From assembly GCF_902362185.1 (NCBI RefSeq), contig NC_044497.1, forward strand, positions 32,228,001 through 32,292,000: a DNA stretch of 64,000 nucleotides. Direction: 5' to 3'. The notes beneath the pieces are model-generated. The model saw only the letters and a program-made list of their open reading frames with translations, did no database searches and was not told the DNA's origin. Below, piece by piece: positions 51,576-64,000 of this stretch. Each line of letters begins with the position of its first letter. Position 1 is the first letter of the stretch. The stretch comes from Chanos chanos. Taxonomy: Eukaryota > Chordata > Actinopteri > Gonorynchiformes > Chanidae. A program made the translations under genes and the position numbers.

Positions 51576-52900
51576 CTCATGTTGAGTCCAAGGGCTTGGA
51601 GGTAGTATTTTAGAGACCTCAGAACAGGTAGCCCATAGTCAGGGTGGAGAAGACAAGATAGGAAAGAGGGAATGAACGGGTTTAGTATGTTGAGGCATGC
51701 AACACAAGTTCTTTCAACGTTCCGAATATCTGCCGGCTATTTATCTTACCGAATACTGTACCGTAATGCTATTACACTAAAATTATACAAGTCGAATTCA
51801 TCTCTTGTGAGAAAATCAGTGGGGTCTGTTGTTTGAACTGTCTGTTTTCTGTTTTCATTTTAATAAATGAGTACAATCCATGTGCGATCTTACGCAAGGG
51901 AGACATTACGAATGCTTTGTTTTGTGCAAATGAAAGGGGCAAGTTAATACGAGATCAAAGTCAAAATCAAGTCATACTCTAAAGATATGATTGTATGAGA
52001 GAAGTTAAAATAAACACAGAACTCAAATCCACCCGGAATATAAAAAGACATGCTTCTGGAGTAGTAAACATCCATACGTCACAAACGTAGAAAGAAGCTC
52101 GTGTTGGATTTTTGGAGACCATGTCAGAGAGCTACTCGTAGTCACTTTTGCGCCATCGTGCGTATAACTTGTCCACACACGCGAGTAATAGCCTTAACCT
52201 CAAGCATTGCTTGGGAAGACAACATTTCATTGCAGATTCGTTAGACACAGGCTATTTCAAGGAATTATTGCCTATGTACGAGATACATTGTTTACACTGT
52301 GACCTCTATACAATTCTTGATCTTGGCAATCATGGACAAATGTCACTGCGGTAACCAATTTAAAGTAGCGGACTGTCTTAAATAAAAAAACTTTGAACCT
52401 CATTTCGAGTGTTACCAAAATCAGCATTGGGTTGAAAAAGACAACCATGAAGAAATTGTTGATTTATCCTAAAATGAACAAAGGACATGCTCAGTTACAA
52501 ATACGAATGCATATATCAGTCTCATTTACAAATAATTTCCGTCTGAGTTTAAACGTTTTTTTTTTTGGTGAGACCATAGTCAATAGTCAAATGACTATTT
52601 GACAAAATGAAACAAGACTATACTTTATAGATTATGCATGAATCTATTTTCAGATAAAGTCCTCTCATTCCGCATTGGAAGGTGCGTCCGCATTGGAATA
52701 CAGTGCCCATAAATTGTATTCAGTAAAACGTGACCACTTACTTTGCGGCGGGACTTAAAGCAAGTGACACCCTAATGTATAGTTGCTTTTGTAGAATATG
52801 AGTCTGTTTCTCTTTTGCTCAGAAAGAGTTTTAACAGTCGGGGTGGGCTAGAAAAACACAGAATTCATTTTAGGAACAAACCCCTCCCTCTCTGTCAGAC
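51576..52900. other. Intergenic stretch before dnase1l1
   Basis: No exon recognised. The last few hundred bases contain CpG dinucleotides and probably hold the promoter of the downstream nuclease gene. Confidence 0.4.
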
Positions 52901-53019
52901 GCGACTGTAGGGAGAGTAGTTCCTTAAGTTACAGAGTGCCTAAACCTGCCCCGTGAAGGAAAACTGCAGTTACACAGACGAAACAACCCTGCACCGAGGA
53001 CTTTCTTCTGAAATTTCAG
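52901..53019 (+). promoter_or_regulatory. Probable untranslated first exon of dnase1l1-type gene
   Basis: A donor consensus (AAATTTCAG/GTAGGT) at 53019-53020 ends a CpG-containing segment. The next acceptor in a good context is CTTTCCACAG at 54765, eight bases before the start ATG. The 5' limit is approximate. Confidence 0.5.
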
Positions 53020-53667
53020 GTAGGTTCAAAAACCTATTTACTGTGTAGCACTGTTACTGTTGAGTTTCCGCTTCGTGACACCAGGGTGTAGTTATATATC
53101 CTTGGTGTGTCTTTCCTGAACGTCAAATGTGATTCGGAGACAGATTGGAGAACAGAAACTGTGTGTAAGTGCAAGCTATGGTCAGAGGAAAGTTCCTTAT
53201 TTTGATTAAGCAAGGGAGGTTAACTGTATAAACAGTTTTTATTTTGAACACCATGTACATGTGTTTATGTCTGTCAGTACAGTATAGGAAAAAGTCGTAA
53301 CCTCAAAATAGTTCTTTACGAATTGACTGAGGATGTGGTCTAGCTTGTCTCTCCAGTTTAGACAGCATTCAGGACTCGTTGCAGGGACAGTCATATCAGG
53401 CATGGAACATGTTCCAAAACTTAATCAGTTCCAAACAATTTGACAGTCTGTTGAGTTTTAGGAAATACAAGTTCTGCTCTTATTTTACCTATCTTTGTTT
53501 TGTTTTTGATAGGAGGATATCTGAAACTGGTGCATTCAAACTTTAGTCACTTGGTTCTTGCATTCTTCCTAATTGTTATGGGTATTATGGGACTGTTCTA
53601 ATACTAAAATCATATTGATCCTCCTTGCCTTAGACTAATTTATTTAGGGCTAATTTTAGGGGTTAGT

Positions 53668-53695
53668 TATGGTTAGGGTTAGGGTTAAGCTCTGG
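53668..53695. repeat. Short TTAGGG-type (telomere-like) run
   Basis: GGTTAGGGTTAGGGTTAAG includes two to three TTAGGG units beside imperfect ones. It is too short to be called an interstitial telomere with confidence. Confidence 0.5.
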
Positions 53696-54437
53696 GTCAG
53701 TAGTTGTTTTTTTCTCTACATTGCTTCCTCCACTATTTCCTCCATCAGACATAGTGAGCTCTGAAGGCCTTTGGTCAGTGACACATTTGATTTTTGTATA
53801 GTGTGCAGTTTTTCCTCTGTGTGTTTATCTTTATTAATTACTCAACAGACCAGTGATTTTGGCATACCAGATGCATTTGAAAGGTCAATGACTCATTTAT
53901 TCTGAATGTTCTGCCTTGTTGTAGGCAGTTTCACTAGCACTGATACCTCTTGATCCTTGTGGTGCCCAACCCCAGTAACTGTGTCTAAAAGCAAATAAAC
54001 GACCTAGAATCATGACTATGTGGTATTCTTATGCGTGCACTACCGACACAGACACACCTGCCTTAAAGCAAAGATCTTTGGAGGTTAGAGTATCCTTCTT
54101 TAGTGCACCCTATGATGGATTTCACGTACAAAGTATGCTGTTATTTGTAAATTATTAATCTGTTATGGGTGAGGATAAGATAGGTGAAAGTTGGCAGTCT
54201 GCATTTCAACTGGTTCAGTCTTATTGTATCATTTCACAGTGCTGGAGGACAGAGCCAAAATAACGAAAAATGTGTCACTGTCTGAAAACTTGCAGCTCCC
54301 TATAGATGTAGAATACACTGCAGGAAAGGACTGAAGTAATTAATGATGTCTAACTTCAACCATAGTGATTTGGCTTGAAATCTCCAGGCTATACTGTTAT
54401 AGTATTTATATGTTTATTGCACCTTTTTCAATTACAG

Positions 54438-54624
54438 CAGGGGTGTCAAAATCCAGCCCTGGAGGGCCAGGGTCCTGTGTTTTGTTTTCACCTTTAGTTA
54501 CCTGTTGATTTTCACCTTGAAAACAGGTGTGGACACTCTTCAGCCAATCAGAGACTGTATTTAGCTGGTCCACAAGAAAAGCAGCAGGACCGTGGCCCTT
54601 CAGGACTGGATTTTGACACCTGTG
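54438..54624. mobile_element. Non-autonomous hAT transposon (MITE), 187 bp
   Basis: The ends CAGGGGTGTCAAAATCCAGC and CTGGATTTTGACACCTGTG form terminal inverted repeats. Flanking 8-mers AATTACAG (54430-54437) and ATCTACAG (54625-54632) match at 6 of 8 positions, as expected of an aged hAT target duplication. The interior has no coding capacity. It lies in the 5' intron of the dnase1l1-type gene. Confidence 0.85.
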
Positions 54625-54772
54625 ATCTACAGAAATGCACATTAAATGTATGGCATATATCTGGTTTAGGTGTTGGAACACCTGTAATTGAGTTGTGACT
54701 CAAAACCTACACCATGGTTGTAATCACAACACAGTAACACAGTAACCATGGTTGTCTTTCCACAGCTCCATC

Positions 54773-57047
54773 ATGTATCCTATTTCCTGCCTCACAATCT
54801 TTGTTGTAAGCATCATGGGCCCATGGGCAAGTTCTGGATTCAAAATCTGTGCCTTTAATGTCCAAAGTTTCGGTGAATCCAAGTCATCTAATCCCAGAAT
54901 CATGCACACTTTGGTCCGGGTGAGATTTTATGTGTATATTTTCATTTGTTTCTTTGTCCATTCTTTAAGCACATTGTGTGAAACTCTGTTTGCTTTGTCA
55001 GTTTGAACATTAACCACAACAGTTACATGATACCTCACAATCCAGGAGTCAACATTTAACCATACTGACTGTATGGTGTTTCAGATAGTGTCACGCTGTG
55101 ATATATGCTTGCTCCAGGAGGTAAGAGATCACAAAAAGAAAGCCATTCCACTCCTGATGACTGCCCTTAACAGGTACAAATTAATCTATGACACATCAAC
55201 AGAACTGAGACACTAACCTTTGTATTTAGGTTGAAATGAATAAATAAACACAATCCTGAAAAACTGCAATCATAGTTGAAAAGTGGGACTCATATATGTA
55301 TATTTATACTCACATAATATATATGTATATGTGTGTGTGTGTGTGTGTGTAAATGTGTGTTTGTATATATATATATGCACACATACATACATACATATGT
55401 ACATATATATACATATAAATATAAATATATTCCCCTCTTAGATATGACAGTGGTCACAGTTACGACTATGTGGCCAGTGAACGCCTGGGAAGGACACCAA
55501 CCTACCAGGAACAGTATGTTTTTGTGTACAAGTAAGTGCTCAGCTTGACTGTGGATGGGTAAAAGGGCTGTGTGTATGTGTGTGTGTGTGTGTGTATTAA
55601 ACTAATTAAGTGGAAACTTCTAAGTGCACTACTGTTTTTTTCTTTTTTTTACTTTGGTACATAGATGGTCTTAATATCCTCAGATCTATTCATCTGTCTT
55701 ATTTCTAGGACAGAGACAGTCAAGGTATTAGAGACATATCAGTATCCAGACACGCAGAAAGGAGACGAGGATGCATTCTCAAGGGAACCCTTTGTGGTAC
55801 TTTTTGAGGCTCCTAAAACTGGTAGGAACTGGGACACAAACAAAATACTAAATGTACAGGAAACTGCTAAGAGCAAAGAACTATTTTACCCTTAACATTA
55901 CATACATGTATCAAATATGAGGAAGGGTTTGACTAGAGCACACTGAATACTCATTTAGGTTTGAGTGGTAGTATGTATGTTTAGGTTACTGTTACCCTTA
56001 TGTGTTTAACTGGTGATGTCCATCTAAGCAGAGGTGGGGAAGTTTGTTCTGATTCCACAACACACCACTCCTTCCAATGCCACCAAAGAGCTTGATGAAC
56101 TGTATGATGTTTTTACTGAGGTCACAAAGATGTGGAGGATACAGGTAACTTGGTCAAATTATATATATTTAAAAATATTAAACTGTTTGATACACATGTG
56201 AAATATTGTTTGTGTTTCAGCTGTGGTAACAAGAAGCCTGCAACTCTTATATCAAACACAGTTCTGGGTTTTTTTTGAGGAATATGCCCATTTACTGATA
56301 ATGTCGTGCTGTAATAACCCTATGATCACATTTTCATTTTTCATATATAATCTGCTGCCCACCCATACAGAATGTGATGTTCCTGGGTGACTTCAATGCA
56401 GCATGTGGATATGTGGCCAAGAAAAACAGGAAAAATATTAGGTTATTTTCCAATCCTCCCTTCCTCTGGTTGATTGATGATAAGACTGACACTACAGTGA
56501 AAGAATCCACAGACTGTGCTTACGACAGGTACGTTATTATTAACCAACTTTCATTTAAGGCATACAACTTCAGTTTGTCATTTTCTTTGAACAGAGATGA
56601 TAATCACTGATTTTGCTTTCACAGAATTGTTGTGCACGGGGAATCTTTTGCCAGAGCAGTGGTTCCACGTTCAGCAGGCCCTTTCAATTTTGCACAGAAG
56701 TTCCGTCTCTCAGAAGCTGATGTAAGATTTACCTCTCCGTCATATACACTTACACACACACACACGCACACAAAATCTAAGTCATAAGCTTTGGGTTTCT
56801 TTGCCCCGTAATTTTTGGGGACTGTTGATTAGCGACTGACTGAACTAAAAGAACAACTTACAAAAACAATTTTCTCGTTATGGTTTGTTGTCTGTAGGCA
56901 CTGGACGTGAGTGATCACTACCCTGTGGAAGTGGATCTTAAATCTGGGGCAGTAAATTTACAGCCCTCATGGCTCTCCCTCCTAACTGTGACCTGCATCC
57001 TCCACCTTGTGCTGTATGAGATTCCATCGCTTTCAGCATGGAAATAA
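54773..57047 (+). CDS. dnase1l1: Deoxyribonuclease I-like 1 (secreted or GPI-type membrane DNase)
   Basis: DNase I family endonucleases cut DNA with Ca2+/Mg2+. Exons 54773-54919, 55085-55173, 55442-55531, 55709-55821, 56032-56144, 56371-56528, 56625-56721 and 56898-57047 join in phase to 318 residues. A signal peptide (YPISCLTIFVVSIMGPWASS) precedes FKICAFNVQSFGE. Catalytic and metal-binding landmarks are present: CDICLLQEVRD (Glu), LIPQHTTPSNA (His), MFLGDFNAACGY, STDCAYDRIVVHGE and DVSDHYPVEVDL (His). A hydrophobic C-terminal stretch (WLSLLTVTCILHLVLYEI) suggests a GPI signal, as in DNASE1L1. The choice of 1L1 over 1L3 rests on LVRIVSRCD, YDVFTEV, SDHYPVEV, the hydrophobic tail and the adjacent rpl10 (DNASE1L1-RPL10 are neighbours in human Xq28). 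Fish also have dnase1l4 genes, so the exact name is open. Confidence 0.88.
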
Positions 57048-57363
57048 TATTTAAACAAAGAACATTCCTAAGGCGATAATTCCTAAGAGATTTGCTGAAG
57101 ACATTAGTAAATACCACTGCTGTATTTAAATTAAAGAAAAACATCACAGTTGCTGAAATGTACCTTAAACCAAGGATCATTCATCTCAGGAGACCTGGTA
57201 TACATATGAAATTTACATTACAATGTACTTCATTGCAAGGCCCAGATAAGTGCCAAGAATTCATATTCTGAGACTTTACTGTAATGTTAAGACTATACCA
57301 CTTATGTAAGTCACATAACACAGGGATGCACTTTTTGACTCAAAGCTGAGATCTTTTCTTTTT

Positions 57364-57369
57364 AATAAA
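57364..57369 (+). terminator. Polyadenylation signal, dnase1l1-type gene
   Basis: AATAAA in TTTTTAATAAATATT, about 320 nt after the stop. Confidence 0.7.
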
Positions 57370-57501
57370 TATTTTCATATTAAATTTGTCTCAGATTGTT
57401 GCAAATAAGTAAAAGTCAACACACTTAGAGCAAACTCCTATTCAAATGCTCATCAGGATCTCATCCGATCAGGCCATGAGGACAAGGCTGGAGGTGATGT
57501 A

Positions 57502-58128
57502 CAGTAAGCCTTCCACATTCGCAAAAAGGACCCCCAGGAAAGTGGAAAACCGCAAATATCTTTGGGCCCCCCCTAGACCTTAACTCTTAATACCATGGCC
57601 TATATTAATAGTAATAAATGATAAAATTAAAAAAAAAGATTAATCACAAATGCATAAAATATTAGCATTATTAATCTATTTTATGTTGCACACTTGAATT
57701 AAACGATGTCCGAAACAAGTGTGTTGCTACGTTTTCTTCATTTATTCCGTAACAGCATAAAAAAATACACATCACGCTAACATTTTATCTCACTCTGTGT
57801 TAAGTTTCATTTCTTCTACACGAATTCTCTACTATACCAACAAGAACCTCGCTACTTCACTAACTCCTCTTCTCAAAGGTATAGCGGCAAATTATGTCTC
57901 AATGCAACAGCATGAATAATAACACAAAAAAAAAGTCTACAAAATCCTGGAGGAGACACAAAGTACAATTATGGGGCGTGTACCACATTTACACTTTCTA
58001 ATCTAAGCACCTTGTCTGCGATTTTCCGCAGCAGGCTGCAAAACTCCCCCCAAAAATTCTCATTTAATTAATGCCGGCAAACTCACGAATAATCGAATCC
58101 GTGACAGTTAAACCCGGGGGGCCGACTG
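57502..58128. mobile_element. Old pogo/Tigger-like non-autonomous element
   Basis: The left end TA/CAGTAAGCCTTCCACATTCGC and the right end ...CCCGGGGGGCCGACTG (reverse complement CAGTCGGCCCCCCGGG) resemble Tigger-type termini. Echoes of the usual sub-terminal CGCAAAT / ACGAATAATCGAATCC sequence lie inside each end. A TA precedes the left end but not the right, so the copy is diverged. No transposase is visible. Confidence 0.5.
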
Positions 58129-58298
58129 CAAAGTCAAGCACAGCAACAAGTTTGCCCACTGTTGCCTACAGGGATGACCGTACCAGAGTGCCAAACTGAC
58201 TACACCGCTTTTGCTGTCTAAAATCTCATTTGAAGATTTCATGAAGGAAGAAAAAAAAAAAAGTCAACACACACTCACTTTTGTAATCAAATGTTGAT

Positions 58299-58304
58299 TT
58301 TATT
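58299..58304 (-). terminator. Polyadenylation signal, rpl10
   Basis: TTTATT on plus (AATAAA on minus), about 75 nt beyond the rpl10 stop; a short 3' UTR, as usual for ribosomal protein genes. Confidence 0.75.
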
Positions 58305-58376
58305 ATGGTCTAAACTGGGTCACTGGAGGCCATGTGTCGCATCAGCAGCAGTGTGAGTGCTGTGCGTGTGAGGTGC

Positions 58377-60618
<2,242 letters not shown>

Positions 60619-60750
60619 GGTTGCAATCTGCAATAAACATACAAACAAAAGTTTGTAAATATAAATAAAGGGGCGAGGAGAGTATGAAATGCTTAAATTT
60701 TAAGGAGCTTTAAGAGAGCGAGCGAAAACGCGTTCTGACCACGCACTCAC

Positions 60751-60771
60751 CTAATGGAGGAAAGGAAGTGT
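60751..60771 (-). promoter_or_regulatory. rpl10: rpl10 non-coding first exon with 5' TOP-like tract
   Basis: On the minus strand CTTACACTTCCTTTCCTCC leads to a donor CATTAG/GTGAGT at 60751. Terminal oligopyrimidine leaders of this kind put ribosomal protein mRNAs under mTOR translational control. The exact transcription start is inferred. Confidence 0.65.
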
Positions 60772-62284
60772 AAGAGACTTCCGCTGCGTAATATGCTTAA
60801 AAGGCCACTCCTTATATGAGGTTTTTGTCATTCAAGCGCGTGTGTATTTGCTGTTTACTCAACTTTTGCAATTACCTTTTCATGTTTAAATTCATTTGAA
60901 TAATTTAAAATATAAAGATGAAAACAAGGTCTGAATTGTGAATAAAAAACACTTATATCTGTCCTCCTATTTTTTAAAATGTAAAATGTGGGAAGTGTAG
61001 TTTTCTGTTTACTTGTAGTCCATTGCACTTAGCAACGTGCCAATATCTGGCTGAGATCTCCGTTTGACAGTGGTCAAATATTCAGGAAAAACTACTCATT
61101 TGATTTGGCTATGGCTTGGGGATGTTTTCTCCTATATATTATAGAATAGTATAGTATATTACAGAATTTCCAGGGGTAACACGTTTGATCTGATATCTCT
61201 ATGGCCATTAGTCTTACAATGACTGAGGTCACAATTCTGGCAAGAGGAACCGTTCCGAGATCAGTGTAAATTCTACGCGTGCACATTGTGATAAAAAGTA
61301 CCAAAACTGTGCACCTAAAGACACACAAGAGGGCGACGAAGACCAGTAAATCGGTAGCCCCCGACTGACAAAGAAGTCCAGCAGGTGATGCTGTCGTGAG
61401 AAACGTCTGTAAAATTTGCCCTCTCCTCAATCTCCCTAATTTCTCAAAAGGAATGACCTCACATCTCTACACTTTGGGTTAATGAAGAACAAATGTTGGG
61501 TTGGGCTTTTGGAATTCAAGGAATTATTAACATTTGTTCACAGTCAGTACCGAGATTACTTAAAATAATGTAACCATCCTCTGTCCTCAACCCTAAACCA
61601 TAAACTTTAGCACCATATTTCTCGGTTCTGATTTGATGCTACCTCTTGCATTGTCAAAATGTTTGTTCTAAGGCTTGCCCAGTTACCTGTAATAGCTCCA
61701 CTGAAACAATGCACAGAAGACACACATTATAGGGGTTGGATGATGAGTGAGGACCAAGAGTTCATGTTTCTCAACAACCTGTCAACCTGTGAGATCTAAT
61801 CAAACATCAGCTTCCGCTGAAGGGCTTCTAAGCAACCTAAACTGTTCTCTTTTGTCTCCAAGCCTGCTGCATTCCTCACTGATAGGCCAGGCAAACACTC
61901 TTTGCCTTAGATGGGACTCTCTAAAGGTCAGATGAAGCCTGACGTCACAGCACAATACTGATCATCTGATCTGCCACAGATCTGTTCTGGAGTCAGTCCA
62001 AAGCCAATAATAACCACTATGTACTTTATAAAGCTGTGGTCATCGAGCCCTGAGGATCTACTCTTCCTATAGGATTTTGTATTACACCTGATCCCATATG
62101 CTTAGTTCCAACATTCAGATGCTACTGAAAACCTTGATCAGTTTGAATCAGATGTGTTAGACTCAGGGTAGAACAAAGGTATGTGGGAGGGCAAACAATT
62201 AGAAGGAGGTTTGACTGTCTCTGTAGGAGAGTAAGAGAGGCTCTATGCACTAAAAATAACACGCAAACACACACAATCATTTTA
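60772..62284. other. Intergenic stretch right of rpl10
   Basis: No gene recognised. A 112-codon minus frame (61092-61430) is hydrophobic (ATDLLVFVALLCVFRCTVLV) but has no start context, splice partner or family that I recognise. Confidence 0.4.
62033..62185. mobile_element. Degraded copy of a common fish hAT-type MITE
   Basis: CTGTGGTCATCGAGCCCTGAGGATCTACT at the left, with CTTGATCAGTTTGAATCAGATGTGTTAGACTC and AGGGTAGAACAAA at the right, echo a widespread fish repeat built around a lipid-binding-like TGATCAGGTGTGTT core. Ends are not sharp and no target duplication is seen. Confidence 0.35.
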
Positions 62285-62300
62285 TGAAGTGTTAATGTTC

Positions 62301-62306
62301 TTTATT
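62301..62306 (-). terminator. Possible minus-strand polyadenylation signal of a gene beyond the right edge
   Basis: TTTATT on plus (AATAAA on minus). If real, 62285-64000 would be a long 3' UTR of a minus-strand gene starting outside the window. No coding sequence was found to support it. Confidence 0.3.
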
Positions 62307-62936
62307 TTACTATCGTAATAGACACAACATGCTAGGAATGTCAAATCAGCAGTCTCCTCACAGAATGAAGACCAAACATTAACACTCAAGGACTGTGCAT
62401 TTTCCTTAGAGAGGGAAGTATTGATAAACATTAGTCTAAAACTCATCTTTCAACGATAATCTGTTTTTTTGTCCTTACATATATTTGTTCAATAAGAGAA
62501 TATTTCTGTAACCTTCTCTTGGTAACACCTTTTCATGTTATTAAAATTTGCATGTCAGAGAATTTCTTTGCTGCATTTTTTTTTACAGCATCAAGATAAC
62601 CCTGTGGTTTGAACTGCGGTCTCTCTCTTCTGTATATTTTTTTTTTTGTTTGTTTGGAGTTTTTTTTTGCAAAGTTAAAAAGGTCAGAAAACAGCAGCGT
62701 GATGGCTCTTAACGAGCTCACGCCCATTACTTAGAGAGTTTCACTTCCTGTCATAGAACCACAAGATGGGTGTATCTTTGCAGTCCAGTCTTAGGCACAA
62801 GTATAAAGGCACGCCACCCCTGCAGTAAACATTTTAAGGCATCATGCACTTGGTATAATAATGGGTTCTGGAGTGAAAGTGTTACACAGAAACAAGATCA
62901 CAGTTATTTACAAATATTTCATGATATTAATTAATG

Positions 62937-62959
62937 TGTGTCTCTGTGTGTGTGTGTGT

Positions 62960-62998
<39 letters not shown>
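62937..62998. repeat. (GT)n microsatellite
   Basis: Interrupted (TG)n run of about 60 bp with CTG interruptions. Confidence 0.92.
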
Positions 62999-63000
<2 letters not shown>

Positions 63001-63142
63001 CACATGCACTCAGGTGGGGTATGGGGTAATTTTGTGTAAATGAACTCCAAATGTGAAAGTGCTTAAGGGTGGAAATCATGTAAGAAGGGTCTTGGGAGGA
63101 ACATTCAAAGGAAAGCAGAAAAAGAGTGGGACAGATGGAGAG

Positions 63143-63350
63143 ACAAACAATTAGAAAGAGTGAGTTAGATAGAGAGACAAACAATTAGAGAGAGAGAGTT
63201 AGACGGAGAGACAAACAATTAGAGAGAGTGAGTTAGACGGAGAGACAAACAATTAGAAAGAGTGAGTTAGATGGAGAGACAAACAATTAGAGAGAGTGAG
63301 TTAGATGGAGAGACAAACAATTAGAGAGAGAGAGAGTTAGATGGAGAGAG
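63143..63350. repeat. 34-bp minisatellite, six copies
   Basis: The motif ACAAACAATTAG begins at 63143, 63177, 63211, 63245, 63279 and 63313, a constant 34-bp period. The rest of the unit is GA-rich (AGAGAGTGAGTTAGATGGAGAG). Copies differ by one to three bases; a partial copy runs on to about 63350. Confidence 0.95.
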
Positions 63351-64000
63351 CAAATGAGAGAGAGAGAAAAAAAGAAAATACAGGTTGAAGAACAGAAAAT
63401 ATGAGGTAGTCTGAGAGAGAAAGGACCGAAGGTGAAACATACATTCAGTAAAGAGAAATATGAATTAAAGGACATTGTTATGGGCGTTGTCACATGAATG
63501 TATGGTATGTTTGCCATTTCACTTCATTTATGTGTATTGTCTGAGTGTTCATATTTTATACATAATCACTCAAATATCTCATCTACTAGCCACATAAACA
63601 TAACATGTATCAGGGTCAGCTTATCAAAGGTCAGGTACAATGCATCTTAAGTATTTTTCTTATATAAAAATGAATGTATTAGTAATTAAAAATGCATTAT
63701 TAAAAAAAGAAAGACAAAATTTTCACTTTTTTTATTATCATTTGCTGACAATGCAAAACAATGTCCTCATTATGTGTAATCTCTTTCCCAGAACTGACAG
63801 TAATCAGGTTAGTAGGCACCAGAATTGTAACACTGCTCTAATCAGGAAGTGAAAGTTTGACTGTTGCCACGGAGATCAATGCCAGTTTTGCAAACAAACT
63901 TAAACAAGGGAAAAAAGAATGATCCACAATGAATCAGTGTAACTTCCTTTTTATTCTTAATTACAGGGGATATTCCGTTTTTTCATGACTAGTATGGCTC

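Noticed and set aside
53668-53695. Interstitial telomere
   Set aside because: Only two to three TTAGGG units; too short to support a fusion or telomere origin.
61092-61430. Hydrophobic 112-codon minus frame that looks like membrane helices
   Set aside because: No neighbouring exons, family match or terminal signals; hydrophobic frames are common in T-rich complement strands.

Overview
The window comes from a ray-finned (teleost) fish nuclear genome. Genes are split by short GT-AG introns. The proteins align over their whole length with vertebrate families. Intergenic DNA is rich in (GT)n and (AT)n microsatellites and small DNA-transposon derivatives typical of fish. Exon joins were worked out by hand from splice consensus and codon phase; where given, the coding lengths sum to whole codons.

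Layout, left to right. asb14 (minus, 298-2737) lacks its SOCS-box exon, which must lie left of base 1. A gene-poor stretch of about 11 kb follows, with an unidentified candidate gene (about 4940-5934), a SINE-like repeat and a CTCF-like site pair. Then come atp6ap1l (plus, 14263-19815), slmap (plus, 24086-30541, an FHA-less form with two alternative tail anchors), an orphan terminal-exon-like segment (32863-32987), abhd6 (plus, 34811-37526), kctd6 (plus, 38971-39924) and uqcc5 (plus, 41274-42181). Osteoglycin (minus, 43204-45334) converges on uqcc5. A PIF/Harbinger DNA transposon fills about 48.1-51.6 kb, with a broken transposase but an open MADF/Myb-like partner gene. A dnase1l1-type nuclease (plus, 54773-57047) converges on rpl10 (minus, 58377-60618), which carries a SNORA70-type H/ACA snoRNA in an intron. 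The last 3 kb has no recognised gene, but includes a 34-bp minisatellite and a polyadenylation signal that may end a minus-strand gene lying further right.

The genes do not form one pathway. From my knowledge of human gene order, the block mixes neighbours from human 3p14-p21 (ASB14, SLMAP, ABHD6, KCTD6, UQCC5), Xq28 (DNASE1L1 next to RPL10), 9q22 (OGN) and 5q14 (ATP6AP1L). I saw no clearly new system. The best leads are the FHA-less slmap locus with UG repeats at its splice sites, the unidentified 5-kb candidate gene, the orphan 33-kb exon and the Harbinger element with an intact accessory gene.
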